Positions 34,201 through 43,067 are shown, counted from the stretch's first letter. The stretch: 64,000 nt of DNA from Palsa-870 sp035937155 (GCA_035937155.1 DASYVJ010000003.1:11622-75621); one strand, 5' to 3'. Translations and numbers: made by a program. The notes: generated by a model not told the origin, from the letters alone.

Positions 34201-35817
34201 CTATAAGTTACGCGGCCGATGGCGTTCGACGACCGATGCGAGATCCATGCCCGCCGGCAATGTGCCAAACGCATGGCCCCAATCGCCACCCAGACGTGAT
34301 GCGCAAAAGGCGTCCGCAACAACGGGATCGCCATAGCGCAGCAGTAGGGAGCCCTGCAGCACCACGGCCATGCGCTCGACCACTCGACGCGCTCGCGATT
34401 CGATGTCAGCCGGATTCGAGAGTTCGCGCTTCAGATCGGCAACAGCTCGGTCGAGTCGCGCATCAGGGCCGGCCTGCTCCACCTCGGCCAGGAAGGCGGC
34501 CACCGACTCCGGCTCGCGGCTCATCGCGCGCAGCACATCCAGGGCGTTGACGTTCCCCGAGCCTTCCCAGATCGAGTTGAGGGGCGCCTCGCGGTACAGC
34601 CGAGGCAGGATCGATTCTTCGATGTAGCCATTTCCACCGTGGCACTCGACCGCTTCGGCGACGACCGCGATCGCGCGCTTGCACGTCCAGTATTTGGCGA
34701 CGGCCAGGGCCAGGCGCCGGAAATGCGTTTCAGCAGGATCCGATGCTCGGTCGAACGCACCAGCCATCCGCATCATCAGGATGGTCGTGGCCTCGGATTC
34801 CACCGCGATGTCAGCAAGCACGTTGACCATGAGCGGCTGCTCGCTGAGCAGCTTGCCAAACGCCCTTCGGTGGGCGGTGTGATGCGTGGCCTGGGCGACA
34901 GCCTGTCGCATGAGCGATGCGGAGCCGATGACGCAGTCGAGTCGCGTGTGATTGATCATCTCGATGATGGTGCGCACTCCTCGTCCCTCCTCCCCAACCA
35001 TGACTGCCCACGCGTCTCGCAGCTCGATCTCCGCGGATGCATTCGATCGATTGCCCAGCTTGTCCTTGAGACGCTGGATGTGGAATGCGTTGCGCGTTCC
35101 GTCCGGCAGGACGCGAGGCAAGAGGAAGCATGTGAGACCGCCCGGCGCTTGCGCGAGGACGAGAAATGCATCGCACATGGGCGCGGAGCAAAACCACTTC
35201 TGGCCCGTGAGCACGTGCTCGCCGTCGACGCCCGTCGGTACGGCACGGGTTGTATTGGTGCGGACGTCGGAGCCGCCCTGCCTTTCGGTCATCGCCATGC
35301 CGAACAGAACTCCGCGCTTAGTTGGTGCGGGCCGCAAGCCTGGGTCGTACGCGACCGTAGTCATGAGCGGCTCCCAGGTTTCGGCGAGCTCTTTTTGCTG
35401 GCGGAGCGCGGGGACTGCCGCGTACGTCATCGACACCGGGCATCCGTGCCCGCCCTCGACCTGGGACCAGATGTAGAAGCCCGCTGCTCGCGCGGCGTGT
35501 GCACCCGGGCGCGGCTCACGCCAGGGCATCGAGTGCAGGCCGTGGCCCACTGCCACCTCCATCAGCCTGTGCCAGGCGGGATGAAACTCGACCTCGTCGA
35601 TGCGGTTGCCAAATCGATCGTGTGTGCGCAGCTGCGGCGGATGGGCGTTGGCCTGAAAGCCCCAGTCGATCGCCTCCTGCGTTCCGGCAAGGCGGCCGAG
35701 CTCTTGCACCTGGTCCTGGGCCCATGCCGCTCCTTCGCGCTCGAGTGCCTCGCGCAGCGGCGCATCGGCCTCAAAGAGGTTGTAGTCGACGAGCGGAGGG
35801 GGCTGGTTCATATTCAT
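34201..35817 (-). CDS. Acyl-CoA dehydrogenase family protein, AidB-like
   Basis: This 538-residue FAD enzyme resembles the AidB branch by its long N-terminal domain (YNLFEADAPLREAL, then DEVEFHPAWHRLMEVAVGHGLHSMPWRE). FAD and substrate region motifs are FGMAMTERQGGSDVRTNTT and GQKWFCSAPMCDAFLVLAQAPGG, with ECHGGNGYIEES and LYREAPLNSIWEGSGNVNALDVLRA in the C-terminal half. AidB proteins are linked to alkylation stress and DNA binding, but activity here is inferred. Its stop is one base from the otsB start. Confidence 0.9.
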   Translation of the reverse strand: MNMNQPPPLVDYNLFEADAPLREALEREGAAWAQDQVQELGRLAGTQEAIDWGFQANAHPPQLRTHDRFGNRIDEVEFHPAWHRLMEVAVGHGLHSMPWREPRPGAHAARAAGFYIWSQVEGGHGCPVSMTYAAVPALRQQKELAETWEPLMTTVAYDPGLRPAPTKRGVLFGMAMTERQGGSDVRTNTTRAVPTGVDGEHVLTGQKWFCSAPMCDAFLVLAQAPGGLTCFLLPRVLPDGTRNAFHIQRLKDKLGNRSNASAEIELRDAWAVMVGEEGRGVRTIIEMINHTRLDCVIGSASLMRQAVAQATHHTAHRRAFGKLLSEQPLMVNVLADIAVESEATTILMMRMAGAFDRASDPAETHFRRLALAVAKYWTCKRAIAVVAEAVECHGGNGYIEESILPRLYREAPLNSIWEGSGNVNALDVLRAMSREPESVAAFLAEVEQAGPDARLDRAVADLKRELSNPADIESRARRVVERMAVVLQGSLLLRYGDPVVADAFCASRLGGDWGHAFGTLPAGMDLASVVERHRPRNL

Positions 35818-35828
35818 TTGCTATGCAT

Positions 35829-35881
35829 CAGGGGGCGGCCCCCCTTCCGGCGCTTTGCGCCGACTTCCCCTGCGGGGGAAG
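35829..35881. repeat. Two-hairpin intergenic repeat, copy f
   Basis: Hairpin one is CCGGCGC-TTT-GCGCCG and hairpin two is CTTCCCC-TGC-GGGGGAAG, after GGCCCCCCTT. It lies between the F420-type oxidoreductase stop and the acyl-CoA dehydrogenase start. Confidence 0.8.
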
Positions 35882-35888
35882 TGCGGTT

Positions 35889-36932
35889 TCATTCTGTTTC
35901 CTTCGCCAGCTCCGCCACCAGGCGGAGCTGGTTCTTGCGCTCGTCGTTGTCGAATGCCATCGGCGAGACGATCAGCGTTTCGACTCCCGCGTCGCGGAAC
36001 GCCCGGATGCGCTCCTTCGCGCGCTGAGGCGACCCGGCGATGCTGACGGCATCGATCAAATCGTCCGGCAGCGCGAGCATCGCCTCGCTCTTCCGACCGG
36101 CCAGGTAAAGCTCCTGCACCTGCTGCGCCTCACGTTCGAACCCGTATGACGAGACCAGCCGGTTGTAGAAGTTCTGCTCGCGTGATCCCATCCCGCCTAC
36201 GTAAAGAGCGAGCACCGGCCGCATCGCGTTGCGCGCCACTTCGGGATCGTCGCCGATCATCACGTTGACGCTAGGACAGATCCGGAAATCCTCGAGGGAT
36301 CGGCCCGCCACCGCGGCGCCCTCTTCGAGCGGCACGCGGAGCGCCGCCGTGTGCTCGGGTGAGAAGAACACCGGCAGCCAGCCGTCCGCGATTTCGCCTG
36401 CCAGCGCAATGTTCTTCGGACCGAGCACCGCCAGGTAAATCGGGATGCGCTCCTGTACCGGCCGAATGGTGAGCTTGAGCACCTTGCCGGGACCGTCGGG
36501 CATCGGAAGCTCGAGCGTCTCGCCGTGAAACTCGACTTTCTGATGTGCCAGCGCCATGCGCACGACGGCGACGTACTCCCGTGTGCGCTGGAGCTGTTTG
36601 GCGAAGCGCACGCCATGCCAGCCCTCTGAGACCTGCGGGCCGGACGTGCCAAGTCCGAGCAGCATCCGGCCGCCCGAGAGCTGATCGATGGTCGCGGCGG
36701 TCATCGCTGTCATGGCCGCACTGCGCGCGGGGATCTGAAAGATGCCCGCGCCGAGCTTGATCCGGCTGGTGCCCGCCACAATCCAGGCCAGGACCGTCGC
36801 CGCGTCCGAGCCGTATGCCTCCGCAGCCCAGACCGAGTCGTAGCCGAGCAGCTCGGCTGTTCGCGCGATGTCGAGCTGATCCGCAGCCGTGAGCCCGAAG
36901 CCCCAGTAGCCGATGCTTACACCGAGCTTCAT
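35889..36932 (-). CDS. LLM class F420-dependent oxidoreductase-like protein
   Basis: This 347-residue luciferase-like TIM-barrel protein has the F420-type pattern MKLGVSIGYWGFGLTAADQLDIA, ELLGYDSVWAAEAYGSDA, IKLGAGIFQIPARSAAMTAMTAATIDQLSGGRMLLGLG, SGPQVSEGWHGV and LGPKNIALAGEIADGWLPVFFSPE. The cofactor is probably F420 rather than FMN by these motifs (inference). It starts six bases after the MntH gene stop, in the same direction. Confidence 0.9.
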   Translation of the reverse strand: MKLGVSIGYWGFGLTAADQLDIARTAELLGYDSVWAAEAYGSDAATVLAWIVAGTSRIKLGAGIFQIPARSAAMTAMTAATIDQLSGGRMLLGLGTSGPQVSEGWHGVRFAKQLQRTREYVAVVRMALAHQKVEFHGETLELPMPDGPGKVLKLTIRPVQERIPIYLAVLGPKNIALAGEIADGWLPVFFSPEHTAALRVPLEEGAAVAGRSLEDFRICPSVNVMIGDDPEVARNAMRPVLALYVGGMGSREQNFYNRLVSSYGFEREAQQVQELYLAGRKSEAMLALPDDLIDAVSIAGSPQRAKERIRAFRDAGVETLIVSPMAFDNDERKNQLRLVAELAKETE

Positions 36933-36938
36933 AATCGC

Positions 36939-38315
36939 CTACCTGCCGCTGACCAGCAGTGAGATCAGGAACACGTTCAGCGTCACTATCACGGCCACTA
37001 CGCCGGTCGCTACCAACGTGGTCGCCCGGTTGTTGACCAACGTACCCATCAGCCCGCGATCGCGACAGAAGATGACCAGCGGAATCAAGGCGAACGGGAT
37101 GCCGAATGAGAGCACCACCTGGCTGAGCACCAGGGCACGCGAGGGATCGAGCCCGACCGCGATCACTATCAGCGCCGGCGCCATCGTGATCGCGCGGCGC
37201 ACGAACAGCGGTATCTGGCGGCGGATGAACCCCTGCATGACCACCTGGCCGGCGAGCGTGCCGACCGATGAGGATGACAGGCCCGAGGCCAACAGTCCGA
37301 GTCCGAAGAATATGTCCGCGCCGTGGCCGAGCTGGACACGAAGGCCTGCGAATGCCTGGTCAAGATTCTGAATGTTGCTTAGGCCGTGTCCATAGAACGC
37401 CGCCGCGGCGATGGTCAGCATCGCGATGTTGATGAGTCCGGCTAAGCCCATCGCGATGATCACATCCCACCTTTCGAAGCTGTAGATCTTTTGTTGCTCA
37501 GCCTCCGTTGCGCCCACTACCCGTCTCTGCGTGAGCGCCGAGTGCAGATAGATCACGTGTGGCATCACCGTCGCGCCGAGGATGCCTGCACCCAACAGGA
37601 CGCTCTCCGTGCCGTCGAACCTGGGCGTGATGAGTCCCGTCACGACGCCGGTGACAGATGGCCTGGCGAGGATCACCTCGAACGCAAACGCGACCACGAT
37701 CACGCCCACCAGCGCCGCGATCACCGCTTCGAAGCCGCGGAAGCCGCGCGACTGGATGGCGAGAATTCCGAATGCCGCGAACGCGGTCATGATGCCTGCC
37801 ACGAAGAGTGGCACGCCTGGAAATAGCAGGTGGATGCCGATGGCGGCCCCGATGAACTCGGCCAGGTCGGTGGCCATCGCGATGACCTCGGCCTGGATCC
37901 AAAGGCCGACCACCGCCGGAAATGGAAACTTCTGCCGGCAGACTTCGGCCAGGTTGAGCCCGGTCGCGATGCCCAGCTTGGCGCTCATCGATTGGACGAG
38001 CATCGCCATGAAGTTGGCGGCGAGGACGACCCACAGCAGCATGTAGCCGTACTTCGCGCCGCCAGCGATGTTGGTGGCGAAGTTGCCGGGATCGACATAG
38101 GCGACCGCTGCGACGAACGCGGGGCCCAGGAACGGAACGAGAGCACGCAAGCCTCGTGTCTGGCCGTTCAGAGCCTTCTCAGCAGCTCGAAGTACGCGCT
38201 CCTCGCCGGGGAGCGCGACCGCTACGGGGTCGGGCGGAGGCTTGACCGGAAGTGGGACGACCGGCGCCGGGGAGACCGGCGGCTCTACTTGGGGGATTGG
38301 AGCCTCAACGGCCAC
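36939..38315 (-). CDS. mntH: Nramp-family divalent metal (Mn2+) transporter MntH
   Basis: This 458-residue proton-coupled metal importer has about 11 transmembrane helices. The metal-binding DPGNFATNI of helix 1 and MPHVIYLHSAL of helix 6 are both present. The N-terminal 55 residues are a Pro-rich cytoplasmic extension (PPVSPAPVVPLPVKPPP) beyond the usual family start. Its start overlaps the mntR stop by 11 bases, so regulator and transporter are co-translated. The regulator's residues point to manganese. Confidence 0.94.
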   Translation of the reverse strand: MAVEAPIPQVEPPVSPAPVVPLPVKPPPDPVAVALPGEERVLRAAEKALNGQTRGLRALVPFLGPAFVAAVAYVDPGNFATNIAGGAKYGYMLLWVVLAANFMAMLVQSMSAKLGIATGLNLAEVCRQKFPFPAVVGLWIQAEVIAMATDLAEFIGAAIGIHLLFPGVPLFVAGIMTAFAAFGILAIQSRGFRGFEAVIAALVGVIVVAFAFEVILARPSVTGVVTGLITPRFDGTESVLLGAGILGATVMPHVIYLHSALTQRRVVGATEAEQQKIYSFERWDVIIAMGLAGLINIAMLTIAAAAFYGHGLSNIQNLDQAFAGLRVQLGHGADIFFGLGLLASGLSSSSVGTLAGQVVMQGFIRRQIPLFVRRAITMAPALIVIAVGLDPSRALVLSQVVLSFGIPFALIPLVIFCRDRGLMGTLVNNRATTLVATGVVAVIVTLNVFLISLLVSGR

Positions 38316-39000
38316 TCTGGCGGGGTACCTCCACGAACACGGCCCGGGCCAGACCGAGAGGGATATTCGAGCGACGGCCCTTAATGCGAACGCTGATCGG
38401 ACCCTCGAACTTGCTCTCCGCTATGACCTCGATCCGGGTTCCCGGCAGGAGGCCGCGGCGCTCGAGCTCCCGCAGGCGTCTCGCGTCGTCATCCGATACG
38501 CCTTGCACGACCACCTTCTCGCCCACGCGGCACCCGCTGAGGGGCCGGTCGCTGAGAGGGCGGACCTTGCCAGCGAGCGTCGGAATGGCATGACCGTGGG
38601 GGTCGAGCTCCGGGCGCCCGAGGAGCTCGAAGATCCGCCGCTCCATGCGCTCCGAAATGACGTGCTCCAGGCGCTCGGCCTCATCGTGGACCTCGTCCCA
38701 GCTATAGCCGAGGATCTGGACCAGGAACATCTCGAGCAGCCGGTGATGCCTGACCAGCTCGAGGGCTACCTTGCGGCCTTCGCGGGTCAGCTGCTGGCCG
38801 CGGTACCGGTCGTGCTCGACCAAGCCCTGCGCGCTGAGGCGCGTGACCATCTCGCTGACGCTGGGCGACGAGATGCCGAGCCGGTGCGCGAGATCTCGGG
38901 TCGGCACGGGGCGCTGATCCCCATGCAGCTGGTAGAGCGCTTTGAGGTAATCCTCTTGGGATCGAGTAAAGGTGCTTCGGCGCTCGAGCTGTTCGACCAT
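38305..39000 (-). CDS. mntR: DtxR/MntR-family metal-dependent repressor
   Basis: The 231-residue repressor has an N-terminal winged HTH (TRDLAHRLGISSPSVSEMVTRLSAQGLVEHDRYRGQQLT), a dimerisation/metal domain (VRHHRLLEMFLVQILGYSWDEVHDEAERLEH) and a C-terminal FeoA/SH3-like domain. At the metal site the position that is Cys102 in IdeR is Glu in EAERLEH, and SQEDY offers an Asp near the N-terminus. This is the MntR arrangement, so Mn2+ is the likely co-repressor. It is first gene of the mntR-mntH pair. Confidence 0.93.
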   Translation of the reverse strand: MVEQLERRSTFTRSQEDYLKALYQLHGDQRPVPTRDLAHRLGISSPSVSEMVTRLSAQGLVEHDRYRGQQLTREGRKVALELVRHHRLLEMFLVQILGYSWDEVHDEAERLEHVISERMERRIFELLGRPELDPHGHAIPTLAGKVRPLSDRPLSGCRVGEKVVVQGVSDDDARRLRELERRGLLPGTRIEVIAESKFEGPISVRIKGRRSNIPLGLARAVFVEVPRQSGR

Positions 39001-39007
39001 TTGGGCC

Positions 39008-39019
39008 TAGGTGCACCTA
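39008..39019 (-). promoter_or_regulatory. Candidate MntR operator (TAGGTGCACCTA palindrome)
   Basis: A perfect 12-base palindrome inside TTAGGTGCACCTAGG lies eight bases before the mntR start codon. It has the TTAGGT-half-site look of DtxR-family boxes. Binding here would block translation-start-proximal transcription, that is autoregulation. Confidence 0.6.
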
Positions 39020-39045
39020 ATTCCAATCGCGGACGTGCCTATCAC

Positions 39046-39064
39046 AAAAGATAGGATAACCTAA
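39046..39064 (-). promoter_or_regulatory. Candidate DtxR/MntR box
   Basis: On the minus strand TTAGGTTATCCTATCTTTT matches the DtxR-type consensus TTAGGTTAGCCTAACCTAA strongly in its left half (TTAGGTTA) and at CCTA. It lies 45 bases upstream of mntR, a position suited to repress the mntR-mntH promoter. Confidence 0.65.
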
Positions 39065-39101
39065 CTCTACGGCATCTTCGCTTCGTTAAACGCAGCGGCT
39101 C

Positions 39102-39151
39102 ACTTCCCCCGCTAAGGGGGAAGTCGGCGCGTAGCGCCGGATGGGGGGCCG
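39102..39151 (-). repeat. Two-hairpin intergenic repeat, copy g
   Basis: Read on the minus strand: GGCCCCCCATCC, hairpin GGCGC-TAC-GCGCC, then hairpin CTTCCCCC-TTAG-CGGGGGAAG. It lies between the coiled-coil membrane protein gene (stop 39166) and mntR's upstream region. Confidence 0.8.
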
Positions 39152-39165
39152 CGTCTATCGCAGGG

Positions 39166-39918
39166 TTAGGCGCAGGCGCCTGTTGCTGAGGAGGCTGGGT
39201 TGTACGTGACGCTCACGTCCGGCGTCACAGTGACAGACCCGATAGACGTGATCACGGCCAGGTACGCTGCGCACCCTTCCGCCTGGTGGAAGTCGAAATT
39301 GACGCTAGTCACGCTAAGCCAACCGATTTCACTTCCTGAGTGGTGCATGCAGTAGTTGGTGTTATTTCCCTGGACGACGACGCACTGGACGGCAGTGCTG
39401 AACTGCTTGATCGAGAGGATGCTCACCGACATGGGGCCGCTCGACGTGAGCTTCAGGTGATATGTGAACGTGTCCGGGACGCCGGCCGCGAGATAGTTGC
39501 TCGAGCCGCTGACCGTCTGGGGGACGTTCCAGATGCCAAGTGTCGGGTGTGCCAGCTCAGCTGTGAGGGTGGTGACCTGGCCCTGCGACGAAGTCAGCTG
39601 GTGCTGCGTCGTAGTTAGCTGGGTCTGAAGGATCTGGTTACGCCCGGTTAGCTGCTCGTTCTGGGTCGTCAGCGCGCGATCGGCATTCTGATAGTTGGTG
39701 TCGTCGACGTAAAGAATGCCCAAACCGCCCGCGGACACCAGCAACGCGGCCGCGAGGGCAGCTGTCCAGAGCCTGCGCTCGCGAGGCGCGTAAAGCGGCG
39801 CCCTGCTCGAGCTGAAGGCACTGGTCGCCGCCGGCGGCGAATATGCCTCGGCCGACTGAAGCTCGTCGGATTCAGTCGCGGGAGAGGTGGTGTCCAAGGG
39901 TCCAAGCCATGATCTCAT
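39166..39918 (-). CDS. Single-pass membrane protein with coiled coil and extracellular domain
   Basis: The 250-residue product has a cytoplasmic N-terminus (residues 1-48, rich in Ser/Ala), one transmembrane helix (LWTAALAAALLVSAGGLGILYV, about 50-71) and a Gln/Thr-rich coiled coil (residues 80-122). An exported beta-type domain follows with paired cysteines (VQCVVV, NYCMHH, GCAAYL, GACA). Unknown function. It precedes a lipoprotein gene by 19 bases in the same direction. Confidence 0.65.
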   Translation of the reverse strand: MRSWLGPLDTTSPATESDELQSAEAYSPPAATSAFSSSRAPLYAPRERRLWTAALAAALLVSAGGLGILYVDDTNYQNADRALTTQNEQLTGRNQILQTQLTTTQHQLTSSQGQVTTLTAELAHPTLGIWNVPQTVSGSSNYLAAGVPDTFTYHLKLTSSGPMSVSILSIKQFSTAVQCVVVQGNNTNYCMHHSGSEIGWLSVTSVNFDFHQAEGCAAYLAVITSIGSVTVTPDVSVTYNPASSATGACA

Positions 39919-39937
39919 TCCTCGGGCTCAGCGTTTG

Positions 39938-41161
39938 TCATGTTTGTCCGGGCCTCGGCCACGCGCCGAAGACGTCCTTGATTCGCGAGGGGCTTTCAGC
40001 CTGTAGGCCGACGTCGTAGGTGAACGTCTTGCCGTCCGGTTGGGTCGCGGGGCCTGGGCCGCAGGTTGACCCGCATGACGCCTCCTCTATGAAGAAGATC
40101 GCCACGGTGTTGAGCCACACCGGAGACGAGCGGATGTTTGCCAGCTGCCCGCCACTCCGGCCGCCGTGTCCATAGACCCAGGCATGCGGTGTGCCGGGCG
40201 CGTCTCGAACGGTGAACGCAAGGTTGTCGTCACCCGCGTCGGCGCGCGGACGGATCCACGCGAGCGGCTGGCCGAAAGCTTGCGAGGCGCCTCCGCTCGA
40301 GTCCCACAGACTCACCACTGAGCCGAGCGGCGCTCGGAAGTAAAGCCGGCTGCCGGTGCTGCCCCACGTGGCCATCGTGCCCGAGGCCTGCGAGTAGGCG
40401 AGGCTGCCGTCGGTCGTGTGCCGGATCTGGAGGTGGTCGCCGGAAGACGTGAATGTCTGGACGAAGGCGAAGTACGCGCCATCCGGCGAGAAGCCGAGGT
40501 AGGTATCGTCCTCGCTGGGATTCACCCCACGTCCAGGAACAGGGCCCATCGTGGTGACGACACGGTCGCCGCCACCACTGAGCAGGTGCAGGTTGACGCC
40601 CGTTGCATCGGACGTGACGAAGACGAGGAAGCCGCGGTCGGGGCTCCACGCATGCAGCCCGTCCATGAAGCCGCCGCCCGTCCAGGTGGCGACCACGGTC
40701 GAGGTCCCCGTGAAAAGATCAAGGACAGCGACGAGGCTGTCACCGGGCGTGCCGGGGGATCCCCGCGTCGCCGACCACGAGATCATCGTCTGAGTGACCA
40801 GCTGCGGCGGCGACGTGGAACCACTGAGGGTGCAGATGGAATGCGGGTTTTTGGCATCCGTGACATCGGCGAGGATGGGGCTCGTCGAGCCCTGCATCAC
40901 AAGCAGCGCCTCCTGCGTCGCCGGCGTGCCTGGGCAGCTCGCCTGGATTGCCGCCCAAGCGGGCACCGCGATCGGGCTCGGCACGGGGACGGGCGATGGC
41001 GACGGACTGGGGGATGGGCTGGGCGAGGGACTCGGGGACGGGCTCGGCGAAGGGCTCGGGGAATGTGAGGGCGAAGGGCTGGAACGTGCCACCACCGGTC
41101 CGTTCGGCGTGCAGCCGGCCACGGCCAGCAACAGTCCTGCGAGTACCCACCCCCTCCTCAC
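39938..41161 (-). CDS. Lipoprotein with Ser-Pro repeat linker and beta-propeller-like domain
   Basis: From the GTG at 41161 the 407-residue product starts MRRGWVLAGLLLAVAGC, a full lipoprotein signal with lipobox AVAGC. About 30 residues of (Ser-Pro)n form a stalk. The rest has WD40/TolB-like blades (SWSATRGSPG, HAWSPDRGFLVFVTSD, LGFSPDGAYFAFVQTF, DDNLAFTVRDAPG). It is predicted to sit on the outer face of the membrane. An upstream TTG adds 19 residues but spoils the signal peptide. A binding partner is not evident. Confidence 0.75.
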   Translation of the reverse strand: MRRGWVLAGLLLAVAGCTPNGPVVARSSPSPSHSPSPSPSPSPSPSPSPSPSPSPSPVPVPSPIAVPAWAAIQASCPGTPATQEALLVMQGSTSPILADVTDAKNPHSICTLSGSTSPPQLVTQTMISWSATRGSPGTPGDSLVAVLDLFTGTSTVVATWTGGGFMDGLHAWSPDRGFLVFVTSDATGVNLHLLSGGGDRVVTTMGPVPGRGVNPSEDDTYLGFSPDGAYFAFVQTFTSSGDHLQIRHTTDGSLAYSQASGTMATWGSTGSRLYFRAPLGSVVSLWDSSGGASQAFGQPLAWIRPRADAGDDNLAFTVRDAPGTPHAWVYGHGGRSGGQLANIRSSPVWLNTVAIFFIEEASCGSTCGPGPATQPDGKTFTYDVGLQAESPSRIKDVFGAWPRPGQT

Positions 41162-41275
41162 ATGAGCTTGAAACGAACGTCGGCGGGCAGACGTTACGCG
41201 GGTCCCCTTTCGATGCAAGCGCCCAGAATAGTCGCTTATCGCTCGCGCCTAGTTAACGGTTAAGGAAGAAATCAA

Positions 41276-41719
41276 GTGAAAGTGGGTGGCCTGGTCGCCC
41301 TGGTACTCCTGGTGGCCGGCTGCGACAATCCAACCCCGCTCACGGCGACGGTCGCGACTTCAGCCACGCAGAATGTCGCGGTCGGGGGGCTCGCCCAGCT
41401 CGTGGTCAAGGTGACCAATACCGGGCCTGCCATCCCCCACCTTGGCCTCGTCTTCATGACGGCGGACAAGTGGTACGAGCACCACACCGTGTCCGACTTC
41501 GGCGGCTGCACGCTGTCCGCGGATTCATCGGCTTTCGATTGCGGCGACCTTGGAGTTGGCGTGACGGCGTCCTTCGTGATCGTCGGGTCGGCAAAGGAGG
41601 CCGGCACCTTCAACTACCAGCTCGCCTTGAGGGAGCTCGCACGGCCTTTCGACTTTGTGAACGATCACCCCGACGGTGCCGACCTTCAGAAATGGGACGA
41701 GACGATCACGCCGACGTAG
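41276..41719 (+). CDS. Small lipoprotein with DUF11/CARDB-like beta-sandwich
   Basis: The 147-residue product begins MKVGGLVALVLLVAGCDN, a clear lipobox (LVAGC). One domain of the repeat-type beta-sandwich follows (GGLAQLVVKVTNTGPAIPHLGLVF ... CGDLGVGVTASFVIVGSAKEAGTFNY), with a two-cysteine pair GGCTLS and FDCGDL. The GTG at 41276 has an AAGGAAG stretch upstream. Unknown function. Confidence 0.7.
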   Translation: MKVGGLVALVLLVAGCDNPTPLTATVATSATQNVAVGGLAQLVVKVTNTGPAIPHLGLVFMTADKWYEHHTVSDFGGCTLSADSSAFDCGDLGVGVTASFVIVGSAKEAGTFNYQLALRELARPFDFVNDHPDGADLQKWDETITPT

Positions 41720-41789
41720 CCGCTGAGCGTCGCCTCCTCACTGCAATGGTCGTGAGTCGGAGCTAGCCTTTCGAAGCCCTGCATTCGAA

Positions 41790-43067
41790 ATGGACGAACT
41801 CGTGAGCGTTGCCGCATCGCGGCCGACGCGGCCGCCGCTTTGGCTGGCCGTCGGCGGCGTCGTCGCCGGCTGGGCCGCCGTTTATGACATCGGCGTTTGG
41901 CTTGTTCTCTTCGTTCAGCGACCGATCCACCCGGACTTCAGGATCTTTTACGTTGCTGCCGAAGCCGGCCTTCGCTATGGCTGGTCGAGCATCTACGACC
42001 TATCGACCCTGCGGTCCCTCTCGGCGGCTTTTCCGGCGGGGCAGAACTACATCACGTCCTCGCTGCCTTTCATCCACCCGCCACTTGTCGCGTGGCTCGT
42101 CGCGCCGCTGACCGCGCTGCCGCCGCCGGCCGCCTACGCGGTGTGGAGTGCGGTGTTGCTTGCAGCCCTGGTGTTGGCGTGGTTCATCGCGGCCCCGTAC
42201 TCCGGCCTTAGGAAGGTTGTCTTTCTTCTGCTCGCACTGGCGCTCTGGCCTGTCCTGGACGCCTTCTTTTTTGGGCAGCCGTCGACCCTGCAGCTCGCGC
42301 TGCTGGCAGCCGCCTGGTGGATGTGTGCGAACGACCGGCCGCTCGCCGCCGGCGTGGCACTGGCCTTCGCGACCGCGCTCAAGCCGCACACCGTGATCCT
42401 GGTGCCTGTGGCGCTCGCGGTGAGTGGTCGTTACCGGCCATTCGTGAGCTGGGCGGCCACTTGCACGCTCATCGCCGCCGTCTTCGTGCTCACGTTGGGT
42501 CCTTCTGGTCTCAACAACTGGTGGCAAGCGCTCGTCTACGGCCAGACAGCCCCCGGGCAATCCCTGTACTACACGCCCGCCTATCTATTCGGAAGTGGTC
42601 CGGTCTCCTACGCTGTGGAAGCGCTGCAGGGAGCGATTGCGCTGGTGATCGCGCGGCGCCGGCGAGCCGACCTGAACGTGGTTTTCGCGGTGGGTCTTGT
42701 GGGCTCGCTGGCGTTTGCATTCCATCTTCACCAGTACGACTACGTCGAGCTGATCCTTGCCGCGTGGTTGATCCTGCGGACCGCGCCTCCGCTCTGGCAC
42801 CGCCTGTGGTTGCTAGCCGGTGTTGGCACGCTGCAGGCGCTCGACCTGGGACAACCGATTCCTCAGCTCGTATGGGATTTGGGTTGGCTGGTGATCCTCG
42901 CAGCCGGCATTTCCGCAGCTCATTCAGGCAGCCTCCCAGTTCGTGGCGATGGCGATTTGCGCGGCGGCCAGGGTCATCAGACCCGCGCAGACTCGGGAGT
43001 GAAGCGAGTTCTCGATCCCATCTTTGGTGGTCGCGGTGTGAGCGCCACTCCGTGGTTCGGGCCATAG
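41790..43067 (+). CDS. GT87-like (DUF2029) multi-pass membrane glycosyltransferase family protein
   Basis: The 425-residue product has about 10 hydrophobic segments and the polyprenyl-dependent mannosyltransferase-like pattern: HPDFRIFYVAAEAGLRYG (conserved D after the first helix), YDLSTLRSLSAAFPAGQ, FIHPPLVAWLVAPLTALP, GQPSTLQLALLAAAWW and LKPHTVILVPVALAV. The last 48 residues (from about 42924) are antisense to the neighbouring nuclease-like gene and look unlike the family, so the true 3' end may be shorter in effect. Activity is inferred. Confidence 0.8.
   Translation: MDELVSVAASRPTRPPLWLAVGGVVAGWAAVYDIGVWLVLFVQRPIHPDFRIFYVAAEAGLRYGWSSIYDLSTLRSLSAAFPAGQNYITSSLPFIHPPLVAWLVAPLTALPPPAAYAVWSAVLLAALVLAWFIAAPYSGLRKVVFLLLALALWPVLDAFFFGQPSTLQLALLAAAWWMCANDRPLAAGVALAFATALKPHTVILVPVALAVSGRYRPFVSWAATCTLIAAVFVLTLGPSGLNNWWQALVYGQTAPGQSLYYTPAYLFGSGPVSYAVEALQGAIALVIARRRRADLNVVFAVGLVGSLAFAFHLHQYDYVELILAAWLILRTAPPLWHRLWLLAGVGTLQALDLGQPIPQLVWDLGWLVILAAGISAAHSGSLPVRGDGDLRGGQGHQTRADSGVKRVLDPIFGGRGVSATPWFGP

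Noticed and set aside
34639..36027. A 462-codon plus-strand frame over the acyl-CoA dehydrogenase and F420-type gene ends
   Set aside because: It crosses two well-supported minus-strand genes and a repeat, with no recognisable domain.
40975..41080. Hexanucleotide-like repeat GACGGGCT/GGCGACGG-type tract
   Set aside because: It encodes the Ser-Pro stalk of the lipoprotein and is explained by that protein feature rather than a DNA repeat function.
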